Assembly: GCF_000238795.1 (NCBI RefSeq)
Contig: NZ_AFNK01000079.1
Coordinates: 105,154 to 169,153 of the forward strand
Direction: 5' to 3'
DNA length: 64,000 nt
Origin: Haemophilus sputorum CCUG 13788
GTDB lineage: Bacteria; Pseudomonadota; Gammaproteobacteria; Enterobacterales; Pasteurellaceae
Shown: piece by piece, positions 34,402 through 44,904 of the stretch
Layout: each line of letters opens with the position of its first letter
How positions within the stretch are numbered: position 1 is the first letter of the stretch
Position numbers and translations under genes: made by a program
Notes under the pieces: generated by a model
Database searches by the model: none
The model's input: only the letters and a program-made list of their open reading frames with translations
Told to the model about the DNA's origin: nothing

Positions 34402-35697
34402 TTAGTCTAAATGTTCTTCTGGCGCAGCCACTTCACCTTGGAGTTTTTTCAACATAGCTGGTGTGACTAATACCACTTTGCCTGTTGAGCTTACTCTAAA
34501 ACGGGTGCTATCTAGCGCTTTATCTACCCCGATTTGCATGTTATCTGGAATAGTGCAATGGCGGTCGATAATACAATCTTTCAAAATACAGTTTTTACCA
34601 ATTTGTACTTCTGGTAAAACAACGCTGTGATCAATAAAAGAGCCTTCTTGGATTTTAATTCTATCAAAGAGGACTGAATTACTGATAGATGCATCCGTAA
34701 TCACACAGCCACCGCCAATTAGTGAGTTATCTACAGGCTTAATATTGTTATTTTTGTAGAAGAATTTTGACGGATAAGTTTGTACTGGATTTCCGCGAAT
34801 TGGCCAGCTTTGGTCATAAATATCCAATTGTGGATTTTCAGAAACCAAGTCGATATTGGATTGCCAGAAGCTATCGAGCGTACCGACATCACGCCAGTAA
34901 ATTTCGCCTTCAGTATTACGACCCATGCAAGAGCGGCTAAATGGATGCGCATAAAGCGTACCTTCCTCTAAACATCTTGGCAGAACATCTTTACCGAAAT
35001 CGTGAGAGGTATAAGGTTTTTGGACTTCTTTTTCTAGCATTTGATAAAGGTAGTCTGCATCAAAAACATAAATCCCCATCGAAGCTAATGAAACATCAGG
35101 TTTGCCAACCATGGCTGGTGGATCTTTTGGTTTTTCAACAAAGGCTTTGACTTTTAAATTTTCATTCACAGCCATCACACCAAATTCATGCGCTTCGCTA
35201 CGTGGCACTTCAATACAACCTACTGTACATTTTGCACCGCTGATGACGTGATCCATGAGCATCACGCTGTAATCTTGTTTGTAGATATGGTCACCCGCTA
35301 AAATTAAAATATATTTCGGACGATAGTGATTGCGAATAATCGCCATATTTTGATAAACCGCATCCGCTGTACCACGATACCAAGTGGAATCGTCAATTTG
35401 TTGACGTGCTGGTAACATATCTACGAATTCCCCACGCTCTTGTGGTAAGAATGACCAGCCTGTTTGTAAATGGCGTAATAAAGAGTGCGCTGCATATTGG
35501 GTAACCACACCAATACGGTTTAATCCAGAGTTGATACAGTTTGATAATGCGAAGTCGATAATACGACGGTTACCACCAAAATAAAGTGCTGGTTTTGCAC
35601 GTTTATCTGTAAGTTCGTGCAAGCGTGAGCCGCGGCCACCTGCTAAGATAAGGACTAAGGTATCCTTGACTAAATCATATTTATTTGGACTTTTCAT
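34402..35697 (-). CDS. glgC: Glucose-1-phosphate adenylyltransferase
   Basis: GlgC makes ADP-glucose from ATP and glucose-1-phosphate, the committed and allosterically controlled step of glycogen synthesis. The 431-residue product carries LILAGGRGSRLHELTDKRAKPALYFGG (nucleotide site), GTADAVYQNM, ILAGDHIYKQDY and a C-terminal left-handed beta-helix (from about residue 310, with NSVLFDRIKI and the hexapeptide pattern). Length matches E. coli (431). It lies 17 bases after glgX. Confidence 0.98.
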   Translation of the reverse strand: MKSPNKYDLVKDTLVLILAGGRGSRLHELTDKRAKPALYFGGNRRIIDFALSNCINSGLNRIGVVTQYAAHSLLRHLQTGWSFLPQERGEFVDMLPARQQIDDSTWYRGTADAVYQNMAIIRNHYRPKYILILAGDHIYKQDYSVMLMDHVISGAKCTVGCIEVPRSEAHEFGVMAVNENLKVKAFVEKPKDPPAMVGKPDVSLASMGIYVFDADYLYQMLEKEVQKPYTSHDFGKDVLPRCLEEGTLYAHPFSRSCMGRNTEGEIYWRDVGTLDSFWQSNIDLVSENPQLDIYDQSWPIRGNPVQTYPSKFFYKNNNIKPVDNSLIGGGCVITDASISNSVLFDRIKIQEGSFIDHSVVLPEVQIGKNCILKDCIIDRHCTIPDNMQIGVDKALDSTRFRVSSTGKVVLVTPAMLKKLQGEVAAPEEHLD

Positions 35698-35714
35698 AAT
35701 AAGCTCCTCTAAGT

Positions 35715-37715
35715 TTAAAAATCTTTAACTTGCAACACGCAAAACGTTTTATCAGACGTTTCAAAGTGGTGCGATGAACAGGTGATATCGTGCGAGCTCA
35801 GCACTACTTCCCAATCAAATTGATTAGGCAATAAAAAGGTTTGAGGCACGGTTTTGCCGTTAATAAGCAATAAGTAGCGATTATCAAGCAAAATTTGGAA
35901 GGCTTTAGTATTAGAGTCTTGCCAATTAGCAATCTCCATAGGTTGCCCATGAATGTTCAGCCACTGCACGTTTCCATCATGCCACCATCGATCAGCCGTG
36001 AGACTCGCAATCTGCTTTCTTAAAGCGATGGTCTGTGCAGTAAAATTAAATAGTGGTTGATTGAAGTTTGCCCAATTCAACCAAGTGATTTCGTTATCTT
36101 GACAGTAGGCGTTATTGTTGCCTTGTTGGCTATGACCAAATTCATCACCTGCAAGCAGCATTGGCGTGCCATTTGCTAGCAATAGCGTTATTAACAAGCT
36201 AGCTTGGGTAATAAAACGGTTTTGTTCAATTGTTGATTTATTGGGTTCAGAAGACAGAATTTCATTGCCTTCGAATCCGTGGTTATAGCTGTAATTTTCA
36301 TTACGCCCATCGCAGTTTTCTTCGCCATTTGCTTCATTGTGTTTAGTGTTATAACTGACTAAATCACGCAAAGTGAAACCGTCATGTGCGGTAATAAAAT
36401 TAACAGAGGTGTGTGGCAAGCGGTCATTTTTTGCGAATAAATCGCTAGAACCTGAAAAACGTTCAGCAAATGCGCCTAACGCGCCACTTTGCCATAACCA
36501 GAAGCGATTCATATCATCACGGAAACGATCATTCCATTCCGCAAAATAAGCGGGGAATTGTCCAACCTGATAGCCACCATAGCCAATATCCCATGGTTCA
36601 GCGATCAATTTCACTTTTTGCAAAATTGGATCGCTCGCTAATTTTTCAAATAAGGTAGCTTGTGCGTGAAAATCTGGCGTTGCTCTGCCTAAGACTGTGG
36701 CAAGATCAAAGCGAAAACCATCTACATGACAATCTTCTACCCAATAACGTAGGCAGTCGATAAACCATTGGCACCCTGCATCGGTAGCAATATTCAGTGT
36801 ATTGCCACAACCGGTTGCATTAAGATATTCACCTTGTGCGTTTTGCCAATAGTAGTGAGCATCATCAATACCGCGTTGGCTAAAGGTTGGGAAATCTTTT
36901 TCTGATTCAGCAGTATGGTTAAATACCACATCCAAAATCACCTCAATGCCAGCCTGGTGCAACGCTTTAACCATCTGTTTAAATTCTGTTAGCGGGTTAT
37001 CTGTTGCGGCATATTTGGGCTCTACAGCAAACATTGCAAGCGGGTTATATCCCCAATAGTTTTGCAAATTTTTTGCTTGTAAATGTGGCTCATCAATAAA
37101 GAAGTTTATTGGGAGTAATTCCACCGCAGTAATGCCTAAAGCTTTAAAGTAAGCCAAGTTAGTTGGGTGAGCGAGCCCTGCATAGGTGCCACGCAAAACT
37201 TCAGGAATATTGGCATTTAGCTTACTAAAGCCTTTAACGTGTAATTCATAGATAATGCTGTTTGCCCATGGGATATTTGGCGCACAATCGCCTGTCCAGT
37301 CAAATTGGGTATCAATAACCACCGCTTTTGGTGCGAGAGCTGCGTTATCCCGAGGGTCATTTAATAAGAACCAACTTTTCGCCTCAGGCGTGCTTAAATC
37401 AGGTTTTCCATTAACGGCTTTAGCGTAAGGGTCGAGCATCAATTTTTGTGAATTAGCAGATTCACCATGGATTCTAAAACCATATTCTGTGCCAGTTTCC
37501 GCCCCTAACACGGCTAAATGCCAAATGTTATCAGTACGCACCATTGGCAAGCGAGTCTCTTTCTGCCCATCAAACAGGCAGAGTTCAACTGCCGTTGCGG
37601 CAGATGAAAAGAGTGCAAAATTGGTAAATGATTTACCATTTTTGACCGCTTGTGTTTTATGATATTGGGTAGCGCCTAGCGGGAAAGCCTTGCCTTGGTT
37701 GTAAACTGTAAACAT
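35715..37715 (-). CDS. glgX: Glycogen debranching enzyme GlgX
   Basis: GlgX hydrolyses alpha-1,6 branches left by glycogen phosphorylase. The 666-residue GH13 protein has an N-terminal CBM48-like domain (FTNFALFSSAATAVELCLFDG), then the catalytic barrel with VILDVVFNHTAESE, DGFRFDLATVLGR (nucleophile Asp), LIAEPWDIGYGGY (acid/base Glu) and FITAHDGFTLRDLVSY. E. coli GlgX has 657 residues. GAAGAG precedes the start; it lies 42 bases after glgB. Confidence 0.96.
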   Translation of the reverse strand: MFTVYNQGKAFPLGATQYHKTQAVKNGKSFTNFALFSSAATAVELCLFDGQKETRLPMVRTDNIWHLAVLGAETGTEYGFRIHGESANSQKLMLDPYAKAVNGKPDLSTPEAKSWFLLNDPRDNAALAPKAVVIDTQFDWTGDCAPNIPWANSIIYELHVKGFSKLNANIPEVLRGTYAGLAHPTNLAYFKALGITAVELLPINFFIDEPHLQAKNLQNYWGYNPLAMFAVEPKYAATDNPLTEFKQMVKALHQAGIEVILDVVFNHTAESEKDFPTFSQRGIDDAHYYWQNAQGEYLNATGCGNTLNIATDAGCQWFIDCLRYWVEDCHVDGFRFDLATVLGRATPDFHAQATLFEKLASDPILQKVKLIAEPWDIGYGGYQVGQFPAYFAEWNDRFRDDMNRFWLWQSGALGAFAERFSGSSDLFAKNDRLPHTSVNFITAHDGFTLRDLVSYNTKHNEANGEENCDGRNENYSYNHGFEGNEILSSEPNKSTIEQNRFITQASLLITLLLANGTPMLLAGDEFGHSQQGNNNAYCQDNEITWLNWANFNQPLFNFTAQTIALRKQIASLTADRWWHDGNVQWLNIHGQPMEIANWQDSNTKAFQILLDNRYLLLINGKTVPQTFLLPNQFDWEVVLSSHDITCSSHHFETSDKTFCVLQVKDF

Positions 37716-37757
37716 ACTCTTCTAACCTAAAGAATTGATGCCCGTGAGTGAGGAAAA

Positions 37758-39947
37758 TTATCCTTGAAATTTTAAATATACGGTTGCTAATGGCGGAACC
37801 GAGACAGAAATCGAGTTTTCACGCCCGTGGCTATGAATGGCTTCGCTTTCTACGCAACCAAAGTTACCTATGTTTGAGCCTTGGTAATACATAGAATCTG
37901 TATTTAAAATCTCTTCATATTTACCTGCGACATTCACACCTATGCGGTAATCGTGGCGTGGAACGGGTGTAAAGTTGCTGATCACAATAATTCTTTCGCC
38001 ATCTTCGCTTTTACGTTCAAAAGCAAAAACAGAGTGTTCAGCATCATCAACCACTAACCAATCGAAACCTTCAGGTTGATTATCTAATTCAAACAGTGCA
38101 GGGTGCGTTTTATAAATGCGGTTGAGATCTTTTACTAATTTCAGAACGCCTTTATGCCATTCGCCACCGATATTTTCATCAAGTAAGAACCAGTCGAGAC
38201 TTTCTTCGTAATTCCATTCTCGACCTTGTGCAAATTCATTGCCCATAAATAATAATTTCTTACCTGGATGACCCCACATAAAGCCATAATAAGCACGTAG
38301 GTTGGCAAATTTTTGCCATGCATCGCCCGGCATTTTGCCTAAAAGTGAACATTTGCCGTGTACGACTTCATCGTGAGAAAGTGGTAGTACAAAGTTTTCA
38401 CTGTATTGGTACATCATGCCAAAGGTCATTTTATTGTGATGGTATTGGCGATAAACTGGGTCTAATTTCATATAGGAAAGCGTGTCATTCATCCAACCCA
38501 TATTCCATTTGAAATTAAAGCCTAACCCGCCGTTTTCGCTTGGATGGGTTACGCCCGCAAATGAGGTTGATTCTTCAGCAATAGAAAGACAACCTGGCAT
38601 TTCTTCGTGAATTTTCCAGTTAGTATGTTTTAAGAATTCAATCGCTTCTAAATTTTCTCGTCCACCATATTGATTTGGAATCCATTCACCTTCAGCACGG
38701 CTGTAATCGCGGTAGATCATCGAAGCAACAGCATCGACTCGAATACCATCGATGCCAAAGCGTTCTAACCAATAAAGTGCATTACTTGAAAGATAATTAC
38801 GCACTTCATAACGGCCATAGTTATAAATAAGCGTATGCCAATCTTGGTGGTAGCCTTCTCTTGGATCGGCGTGTTCATATAATGCAGTACCATCAAAAGA
38901 GACTAAGCCGTGAGTATCACTTGGGAAATGTCCTGGTACCCAGTCTAAAATAACGTTAATGCCGGCTTCATGTGCGCGGTCAACTAAACGGCGGAAAGCT
39001 TGTGGATCGCCAAAACGACTGGTTGGAGAGTACAGGCCAATCGGTTGATAACCCCAAGAGCCATCAAACGGATATTCAGAAAGTGGTAAAAATTCAATAT
39101 GGGTAAAGCCCATATCTTTAACATAAGTAATCAGTTCGTCAGCAATTTGATCGTAGTCTAACCAATAGTTATTGGCTAAATTGCGACGCCATGAACCTAA
39201 GTGAACTTCATAAATTGAAATCGGTTGGTTCGCTTGATTTGCTTTTTTGCGTGCTTCGGTCATTGGCACAAAAGGTGGTAGTGCATTAATTTGTGAAGCG
39301 GTATCTGGGCGAAGTTGTGAGCTAAATGCATAAGGGTCAGCTTTTAGGCGTAAATTGCCGTTGCAATCAATCAATTCAAATTTATAAAGTTGACCAAGAC
39401 TCGCTTTTGGTAAGAAGAGTTCCCATACACCACTATTTGGATGGAAACGCATTGGATGACGGCGACCGTCCCAATAGTTAAAGTCACCTACGACAGAGAC
39501 TCGTTTCGCATTTGGTGCCCATAAACGGAAATTCACACCGCTCACGCCTTCGCACTCCATAAAATGCGCGCCTAATACTTCGTAAGGACGTAACAATGAC
39601 CCTTCTCCAAATAACCATTGGGAGAAATCATCTAGCATTGGATGGAAACGATATGGGTCTTCAATAATTTGTGCTTCATGTCCCCAAAAGACTTGTAATT
39701 GGTAGGCAAAGAAATCTAACGTATTTGGTATGACGCCGGCAAAAAAACCACGTTCGTCTAGTAGGCTTAGCTCACATACCTCAGATTGTTTTTCTTTATC
39801 GATGACGATTACTTTGTGGGCATCAGGCAATAGAGCACGAATTTCAATACCATGCTCCGTTTCATGCATACCTAGGACGGAAAAGGGGTCAGCGTGCGTG
39901 CCATCAAAAAATGCATTGATGATAGAAGGGGCTACGAGTAGTGTCAT
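37758..39947 (-). CDS. glgB: 1,4-alpha-glucan branching enzyme
   Basis: GlgB creates alpha-1,6 branches in glycogen. I chose ATG 39947 ([10 protein letters not shown], 729 residues), preceded by GAGGT at good distance; a frame open to 39998 lacks a ribosome site and adds 17 residues. The product has two N-terminal beta domains (second: [26 protein letters not shown]) and a GH13 barrel with [27 protein letters not shown] (nucleophile), IAEESTSF (acid/base) and [11 protein letters not shown]. coli GlgB has 728 residues. It is first in the operon. Confidence 0.97.
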   Translation of the reverse strand: MTLLVAPSIINAFFDGTHADPFSVLGMHETEHGIEIRALLPDAHKVIVIDKEKQSEVCELSLLDERGFFAGVIPNTLDFFAYQLQVFWGHEAQIIEDPYRFHPMLDDFSQWLFGEGSLLRPYEVLGAHFMECEGVSGVNFRLWAPNAKRVSVVGDFNYWDGRRHPMRFHPNSGVWELFLPKASLGQLYKFELIDCNGNLRLKADPYAFSSQLRPDTASQINALPPFVPMTEARKKANQANQPISIYEVHLGSWRRNLANNYWLDYDQIADELITYVKDMGFTHIEFLPLSEYPFDGSWGYQPIGLYSPTSRFGDPQAFRRLVDRAHEAGINVILDWVPGHFPSDTHGLVSFDGTALYEHADPREGYHQDWHTLIYNYGRYEVRNYLSSNALYWLERFGIDGIRVDAVASMIYRDYSRAEGEWIPNQYGGRENLEAIEFLKHTNWKIHEEMPGCLSIAEESTSFAGVTHPSENGGLGFNFKWNMGWMNDTLSYMKLDPVYRQYHHNKMTFGMMYQYSENFVLPLSHDEVVHGKCSLLGKMPGDAWQKFANLRAYYGFMWGHPGKKLLFMGNEFAQGREWNYEESLDWFLLDENIGGEWHKGVLKLVKDLNRIYKTHPALFELDNQPEGFDWLVVDDAEHSVFAFERKSEDGERIIVISNFTPVPRHDYRIGVNVAGKYEEILNTDSMYYQGSNIGNFGCVESEAIHSHGRENSISVSVPPLATVYLKFQG

Positions 39948-40135
39948 AAAAACCTCACTTGATTTGGAAGTGGGCGTTGAATGAAAATGAGAATTCAACG
40001 GATTAGAAAATGTGAAATAAATTGCACATCGCTTTAAATGTCTATTTTTTGTAGTCAGATTAAAAAACTATCAATTTTCATCTGTTTTTCATTCTAACTG
40101 TAATCAAAAGAAATACAATCGCCATTATTTCAAAT

Positions 40136-40151
40136 CGTGATCTTTGTCAAA
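40136..40151. promoter_or_regulatory. CRP-like site between glgB and lpxB
   Basis: CGTGA-TCTTTG-TCAAA matches TGTGA-N6-TCACA at eight of ten core positions. It lies about 190 bases upstream of glgB, in a 298-base divergent gap. CRP activates glycogen genes in enterics, which makes it plausible, but I found no clear glgB promoter to judge spacing. Confidence 0.4.
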
Positions 40152-40173
40152 TAATTTTTCATAAATTTATGAA

Positions 40174-40203
40174 TTGCTTACAATGATTGCTATTCGGTAG
40201 AAT
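40174..40203 (+). promoter_or_regulatory. Probable promoter of lpxB
   Basis: TTGCTT (40174-40179) and TAGAAT (40198-40203) are separated by 18 bases. The start would be near 40210, which makes an upstream ATG at 40213 leaderless and supports ATG 40246 for lpxB. Confidence 0.5.
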
Positions 40204-40245
40204 GACAATATAATGAGCCCTTTATATGTAAACTTGGGGAGCAAA

Positions 40246-41433
40246 ATGAACGACCAATCTCCTTTAATTGCCTTGGTCGCCGGGGAAGTTTCTGGCGATA
40301 TTTTAGGTGCAGGGCTTATCAATGCGTTGAAAGTTCACTATCCAGGTGCGCGCTTTATCGGCGTGGCGGGAGAGAGAATGCAACAAGCTGGTTGTGAAAC
40401 GATGTTTGATATGGAAGAGCTTGCTGTAATGGGGTTAGCAGAAGTGGTAAAACACTTGCCACGTTTGCTTAAACGCCGTAAGGAAGTGATTGAAACCATG
40501 CTTGCTGCCAAACCTGATATTTTTATCGGTATTGATGCACCAGATTTTAACCTGACGGTAGAGCAAAAACTTAAAGCGAATGGCATTAAAACGATTCATT
40601 ATGTTAGCCCTTCTGTATGGGCTTGGCGTCAAAGCCGAGTACATAAAATTAAAGCAGCAACTAATATGGTGTTAGCGTTTTTACCGTTTGAAAAAGCCTT
40701 TTATGATAAGTTTGAAACGCCTTGTCGTTTTATCGGTCATACCATGGCAGATAGCATTGCGCTGAAACCGAATCGCCTTGAAGCTTGCCAACAACTTGGT
40801 TTACCTAGCGATAAGCGATATGTCGCGATGTTAGTTGGTAGCCGCCAAAGTGAGATTCATTTTCTTGCAGAGCCTTTTTTAAAAGCCGCACAAATTTTAC
40901 AAGAACAGTATCCCGATATTACGTTTTTAGTGCCAATGGTAAATGAAAAACGCCAAGCTCAGTTTGAAGCAATAAAAGCGGAAATCGCCCCGAATTTAGC
41001 GCTCCATATTATTCAAGGGCAAGCGCGTCAAGCGATGATTGCGTCGGAATGTACTTTATTAGCATCGGGCACCGCTGCATTAGAAGCGATGTTGTGCAAA
41101 TCGCCGATGGTAGTGGGGTATAAAATGAAGCCGTTTACTTATTGGCTAGCAAAACGACTAGTCAAAACAGACTATATTTCGCTCCCTAATTTATTGGCGA
41201 ATGCGCCTTTAGTACCGGAGTTAATTCAAGAAGCGTGTAATCCTGAAAATTTAGCTGCTCATTTGAGTCAGTATTTGGCAGAAGATGTTGAAAGCCAACA
41301 GCAAAAAAATGCGCTCAAACAGCGATTTACCGAATTACACAAACTCATTCAATGTGATGCAGATGCGAGTGCTGCGCAAGCTGTGGTAGATTTGTTATCA
41401 CAACCTGATGAAAATAGCCCGCAAGCGGTCTAA
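40246..41433 (+). CDS. lpxB: Lipid-A-disaccharide synthase
   Basis: LpxB joins lipid X with UDP-diacylglucosamine to form the tetraacyl disaccharide of lipid A at the inner-membrane face. The 395-residue GT19 protein has [44 protein letters not shown] and [24 protein letters not shown] 40246 follows GGGGAG; an earlier ATG at 40213 has none. It is not beside lpxA, fabZ or lpxD here. The last codons and stop lie within an uptake signal (CAAGCGGTCTAA, encoding QAV*). Confidence 0.96.
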   Translation: MNDQSPLIALVAGEVSGDILGAGLINALKVHYPGARFIGVAGERMQQAGCETMFDMEELAVMGLAEVVKHLPRLLKRRKEVIETMLAAKPDIFIGIDAPDFNLTVEQKLKANGIKTIHYVSPSVWAWRQSRVHKIKAATNMVLAFLPFEKAFYDKFETPCRFIGHTMADSIALKPNRLEACQQLGLPSDKRYVAMLVGSRQSEIHFLAEPFLKAAQILQEQYPDITFLVPMVNEKRQAQFEAIKAEIAPNLALHIIQGQARQAMIASECTLLASGTAALEAMLCKSPMVVGYKMKPFTYWLAKRLVKTDYISLPNLLANAPLVPELIQEACNPENLAAHLSQYLAEDVESQQQKNALKQRFTELHKLIQCDADASAAQAVVDLLSQPDENSPQAV

Positions 41434-41467
41434 TTTTCTTTATTTTTTACCAAAAGGATAATTATTG

Positions 41468-42520
41468 ATGTGGAAAGAAGTTTTACTTAATTATGGTATT
41501 TTCCTACTTGAGCTACTCACGGTCTTTGGTGTGCTCGCTTTTATTGTGATGCTGATTTTAGAAGCTAAAAAACAGCCTGAAGAAGGTTCTATTTCAGTAG
41601 TCAATCTCACTGAAAAATTCACAGAACAGCAAAAAGCACTTGAAGCCTGTTTTTTAAGTGAAGAAGAGCTAAAACAGCAAGAAAAAGCAGAAAAAAAAGC
41701 GGAAAAAGAGAAAGCAAAAGCTGAGAAGAAACGTTTAAAAGCTGGCGAAGAGAAGCCAGAGGAAGAGCAAAAATCCCGTTTGTTCTTGTTAAGTTTTGAA
41801 GGAGATGTACACGCACATGGTGTGGAATCATTACGTAAAGAAATTAGTGCGATTTTATCTATTGCTAAACCGCAAGATGAAGTGTTGTTAAAATTGGAAA
41901 GTCCAGGTGGTGTTGTACATGGTTACGGTTTAGCGGCTTCTCAACTGAAACGCTTACGTGAGCGTGAAATTCCTTTAACAATTGCAGTGGATAAAGTCGC
42001 TGCAAGCGGGGGATATATGATGGCATGCCTTGCGAATAAAATTGTGGCTGCACCATTTGCGGTTATTGGCTCTGTAGGCGTAGTAGCTGAAGTGCCAAAT
42101 ATTCATCGCTTACTGAAAAAACATGATATTGATGTTGATGTGATGACAGCTGGAGAATATAAACGTACGGTAACTTTAATGGGGGAAAATACCGAAAAAG
42201 GGAAGCAAAAATTCCAACAAGAATTAGACGCAACTCACCAGTTATTTAAAGATTTCGTGAAAACTAACCGTCCTCAATTAGACATTGAAAAAGTAGCAAC
42301 TGGGGAACATTGGTATGGTCAGCAAGCGTTAGAGTTACATTTAATCGATGAGATCTCAACCAGTGATGACTTATTGTTAACTGCGGTTAAAGAGAAAGAA
42401 GTTATCGAAATCAAATTCAAAGAGAAGAAAAAACTGGCGCAACGCATTGGTGCACAAGTGGAGCTATCGCTCGAAAATCTTATCGGTAAGCTATGGAATA
42501 AGCGCAGCCATATTATATAG
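41468..42520 (+). CDS. sohB: SohB inner-membrane S49 serine protease
   Basis: SohB is a membrane-anchored peptidase of the SppA/S49 family that can suppress loss of HtrA. The 350-residue protein has an N-terminal membrane helix (about residues 10-30), a lysine/glutamate-rich cytoplasmic or periplasmic linker (about 60-100), then the protease core with LKLESPGGVVHGYG, VDKVAASGGYMMACLA (nucleophile Ser) and TAGEYKRT (catalytic Lys). Length matches E. coli (349). It follows lpxB by 34 bases and may be co-transcribed. A terminator follows. Confidence 0.94.
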   Translation: MWKEVLLNYGIFLLELLTVFGVLAFIVMLILEAKKQPEEGSISVVNLTEKFTEQQKALEACFLSEEELKQQEKAEKKAEKEKAKAEKKRLKAGEEKPEEEQKSRLFLLSFEGDVHAHGVESLRKEISAILSIAKPQDEVLLKLESPGGVVHGYGLAASQLKRLREREIPLTIAVDKVAASGGYMMACLANKIVAAPFAVIGSVGVVAEVPNIHRLLKKHDIDVDVMTAGEYKRTVTLMGENTEKGKQKFQQELDATHQLFKDFVKTNRPQLDIEKVATGEHWYGQQALELHLIDEISTSDDLLLTAVKEKEVIEIKFKEKKKLAQRIGAQVELSLENLIGKLWNKRSHII

Positions 42521-42538
42521 TTTCTTCATATTTTAGAG

Positions 42539-42572
42539 AATCACGCAATTGACCGATTGCGTGATTTTTTAT
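42539..42572 (+). terminator. Terminator of lpxB-sohB
   Basis: AATCACGCAAT (42539-42549), six-base loop, ATTGCGTGATT (42556-42566) and a T-run. Insulates the iron-regulated gene that follows. Confidence 0.92.
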
Positions 42573-42592
42573 TTTTAGTTTAGGAAAATATC

Positions 42593-42668
42593 TTGATAAT
42601 GAGATTGACTCTTATTTTGTTTTTGCATATATTTACGCAACTTTTACAGTTTATTATCATTCTCAATA
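42593..42668. promoter_or_regulatory. Fur boxes upstream of the FetA-like receptor
   Basis: Two stretches resemble the Fur consensus GATAATGATAATCATTATC. TTGATAATGAGATTGACTC (42593-42611) holds a perfect GATAATGA half. ATTATCATTCTCAATA (42652-42667) reads TATTGAGAATGATAAT on the other strand. The second ends about 14 bases before the receptor start and the gap holds little else, so iron repression is very likely. Confidence 0.75.
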
Positions 42669-42681
42669 CAGGGATTTCCTT

Positions 42682-44706
42682 ATGCAGTTTACCAAAACCA
42701 AACTTGCCGTTGCCGTATTGGCTACATTCTCTTCTTTCGCTTATGCCTCAGACACAGCACAATTAGATGTAATTAAAGTTGTGACTGAAAATACAGGGGC
42801 TAAAAGTAAAACCAATGTGGTGACTTTAAAAGATCTGAAAAAGAACACGAATGAAGATTTACGTGGCGTGTTAAGTGCAGAACCGGCAATTAACTTTGGT
42901 GGCGGTACTGGCGGAACGTCACAATGGATAACTATTCGTGGCATGGGCCAAGACCAAATTGATTTTAAAGTGGATAACACTTCAAGTGACACACCGGTTT
43001 TCCACCATCAAAGTCGCTTTATGCTTGATCCAAGTTTGATTAAAAAAATTGACGTCCGCAAAGGGGCAGGTTCTGCTAGCGCAGGCATTGGTGCAACGAG
43101 TGGTTCTATTGAAGCAACAACCGTTGATGCCAAAGACTTATTACGTGAAGGGCAGGATATCGGTTTTAAATTGAATGCGGGTGTAAGTAGTAACAAAGGC
43201 CATTCTCAAGGTGCGAGTGTTTATGGAAAAGCGGGTGGTTTTGATGCGCTTTTAAGTGGTAACTGGGAAACCAATGAAAATTACAAAGGCGGTAAAGGTT
43301 ATCGCAATTTTGAAGGTTCAGATGTCGTTAAAAACAGCGCACTAGGGCAACGAGGTTTATTGGCTAAATTAGGGTATGACTTTAACGAAAATCAACGTGT
43401 AGTGATTAGCCATCGTCAAGAACGCTACCACGGTGAACGTGCTTTACGCGAAGAGTTTGATTTCTCTCAATCAAGCAAAGTAGATGCGAATGGCGCGGTG
43501 GTTTCCAATGATTCTAATAATAGTCCACGCTATCGTGTGACCACACAAGATACAACTAACCTTGAATGGCAAGGTAAAAACATGGGCTTTATTACGGAAG
43601 CAAAAGCCAATGTTTACCGTATTGAAGTTGCCCGCAAAGAACCTGCTGAAAACAGTACAACTCGAGTTTCAACGCACGGGGCAAATCTTGATTTAGACTC
43701 AGCTATTGGCGAAAACCACTGGTTAAAATATGGTGTGAACTATCGTCACCAAGAAGCAAAACCTAATGCGCTCCAAGCTTTTGCGAAAAACCGCAGAACA
43801 CAAAAAGTAGAAGCAACAGGGGTAACCAATCGCCAAGAAAAAACGGATACAGGTGTTTACTTAGAAGGCATTTGGGGATTAGGTTCAGTAACACTAACGA
43901 CAGGTGCACGCTACGACCACTTTAAATTTAGAGCGAATACTGGCAAAGAAGTTAGCCATGGTAGTTTTAGCCCAAGTACGGGTTTAATTTGGCAAGCAAC
44001 GGATGATTTAAGTTTCAACACGAACTTAAACTTTGCAAGTCGTAGCCCTCGTCTATTTGAAGCAATGCTATCTGGAAATACCAAGCGTGATGTTGCTGAC
44101 CATCTACGTGCAGAAAAAGCGCGTAATACCGAGATTGGTTTTAACTACGACGTGAATGATAATGTTTCTTTAAACGGTAGCTATTTCTGGCAAAAAGTAA
44201 AAGATGCTCATGCTATTAAAGATAATACGATTATCAATGCCGCATTATTACGTAATAAAGGTTATGAGTTAGGGGCAGCTTATAAACAAGGTGGTTTTAA
44301 ATTCCGCTTAGGTATTGCAGAAAGTAAACCAGAAACCTTTACATTCAATAATGCAAGCTTAGATAATGCCGTATTTGCAGTAGCAACCGGCCGTACATGG
44401 ACAAGCGAAATTTCTTATCGCTTTGAAAACCCAAGCTTAGAAATTGGCTGGAAAGGTCGCTTTGTTGAAGGTGAAAATGGTACTCCAAGCCGAGGTTCTA
44501 GCAGCAATAGTGCGGTGGTTAAACAGGCAGGTTATGGCGTGAATGACTTCTTCGCAAGTTGGGATGCAAATCAAAATTTAACGCTTAACTTTGCGGTTAA
44601 TAATGCCTTTAATAAAAACTACAAGAGCCATAGCCAACGCGCAGGTGGCAATAGCTTAGCGGGAGCAGGACGCGATTTCCGCTTAAGTATGAATTACACT
44701 TTCTAA
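42682..44706 (+). CDS. fetA: FetA/FrpB-type TonB-dependent siderophore receptor
   Basis: A TonB-dependent outer-membrane receptor; its closest recognised relatives are neisserial FetA/FrpB, which take up ferric enterobactin-like catecholates. The 674-residue protein has a signal peptide (cleaved near AYA-SDTAQ, residue 22), plug domain with INFGGGTGG, ITIRGMGQDQIDFKVDN, FHHQSRFMLDP, RKGAGSASAGIGATSGSIEATTVDAKDLL, and a 22-strand barrel ending in aromatic RLSMNYTF. The last motifs match FetA nearly word for word as I recall it. Fur boxes stand upstream. A PqqL protease and YddA ABC transporter follow in the same direction. Confidence 0.88.
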   Translation: MQFTKTKLAVAVLATFSSFAYASDTAQLDVIKVVTENTGAKSKTNVVTLKDLKKNTNEDLRGVLSAEPAINFGGGTGGTSQWITIRGMGQDQIDFKVDNTSSDTPVFHHQSRFMLDPSLIKKIDVRKGAGSASAGIGATSGSIEATTVDAKDLLREGQDIGFKLNAGVSSNKGHSQGASVYGKAGGFDALLSGNWETNENYKGGKGYRNFEGSDVVKNSALGQRGLLAKLGYDFNENQRVVISHRQERYHGERALREEFDFSQSSKVDANGAVVSNDSNNSPRYRVTTQDTTNLEWQGKNMGFITEAKANVYRIEVARKEPAENSTTRVSTHGANLDLDSAIGENHWLKYGVNYRHQEAKPNALQAFAKNRRTQKVEATGVTNRQEKTDTGVYLEGIWGLGSVTLTTGARYDHFKFRANTGKEVSHGSFSPSTGLIWQATDDLSFNTNLNFASRSPRLFEAMLSGNTKRDVADHLRAEKARNTEIGFNYDVNDNVSLNGSYFWQKVKDAHAIKDNTIINAALLRNKGYELGAAYKQGGFKFRLGIAESKPETFTFNNASLDNAVFAVATGRTWTSEISYRFENPSLEIGWKGRFVEGENGTPSRGSSSNSAVVKQAGYGVNDFFASWDANQNLTLNFAVNNAFNKNYKSHSQRAGGNSLAGAGRDFRLSMNYTF

Positions 44707-44742
44707 CAAGCGGTTAAATTTCCAAAATCTTTTGCAAAGAAC

Positions 44743-44774
44743 AAAGCAACAGCCAGTCGGTTGTTGCTTTTTTT
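44743..44774 (+). terminator. Terminator between fetA and pqqL
   Basis: AAAGCAACAGCC (44743-44754) pairs with GGTTGTTGCTTT (44759-44770), one wobble, followed by TTTT. Uptake signals stand at 44706 and 44841 around it. pqqL must therefore have its own promoter or rely on read-through. Confidence 0.88.
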
Positions 44775-44904
44775 ATGGCATTATGTAACTTCAGCGATTC
44801 TTCAACAGCTACATAATTTTGCAAAAATTTGTTAAAATTCGACCGCTTGAAACCAGATTTCCGCTCGTTTATGCGAGGGATTTTATTTTAAAAAGGATAG
44901 AAAA

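Noticed and set aside
39948..39998. 17-codon extension of glgB
   Set aside because: No ribosome site, whereas GAGGT precedes the ATG at 39947 and length then fits the family.
44775..44904. Possible Fur box upstream of pqqL
   Set aside because: The stretch is A/T-rich with an uptake signal but holds no GATAAT-type hexamers in useful arrangement.
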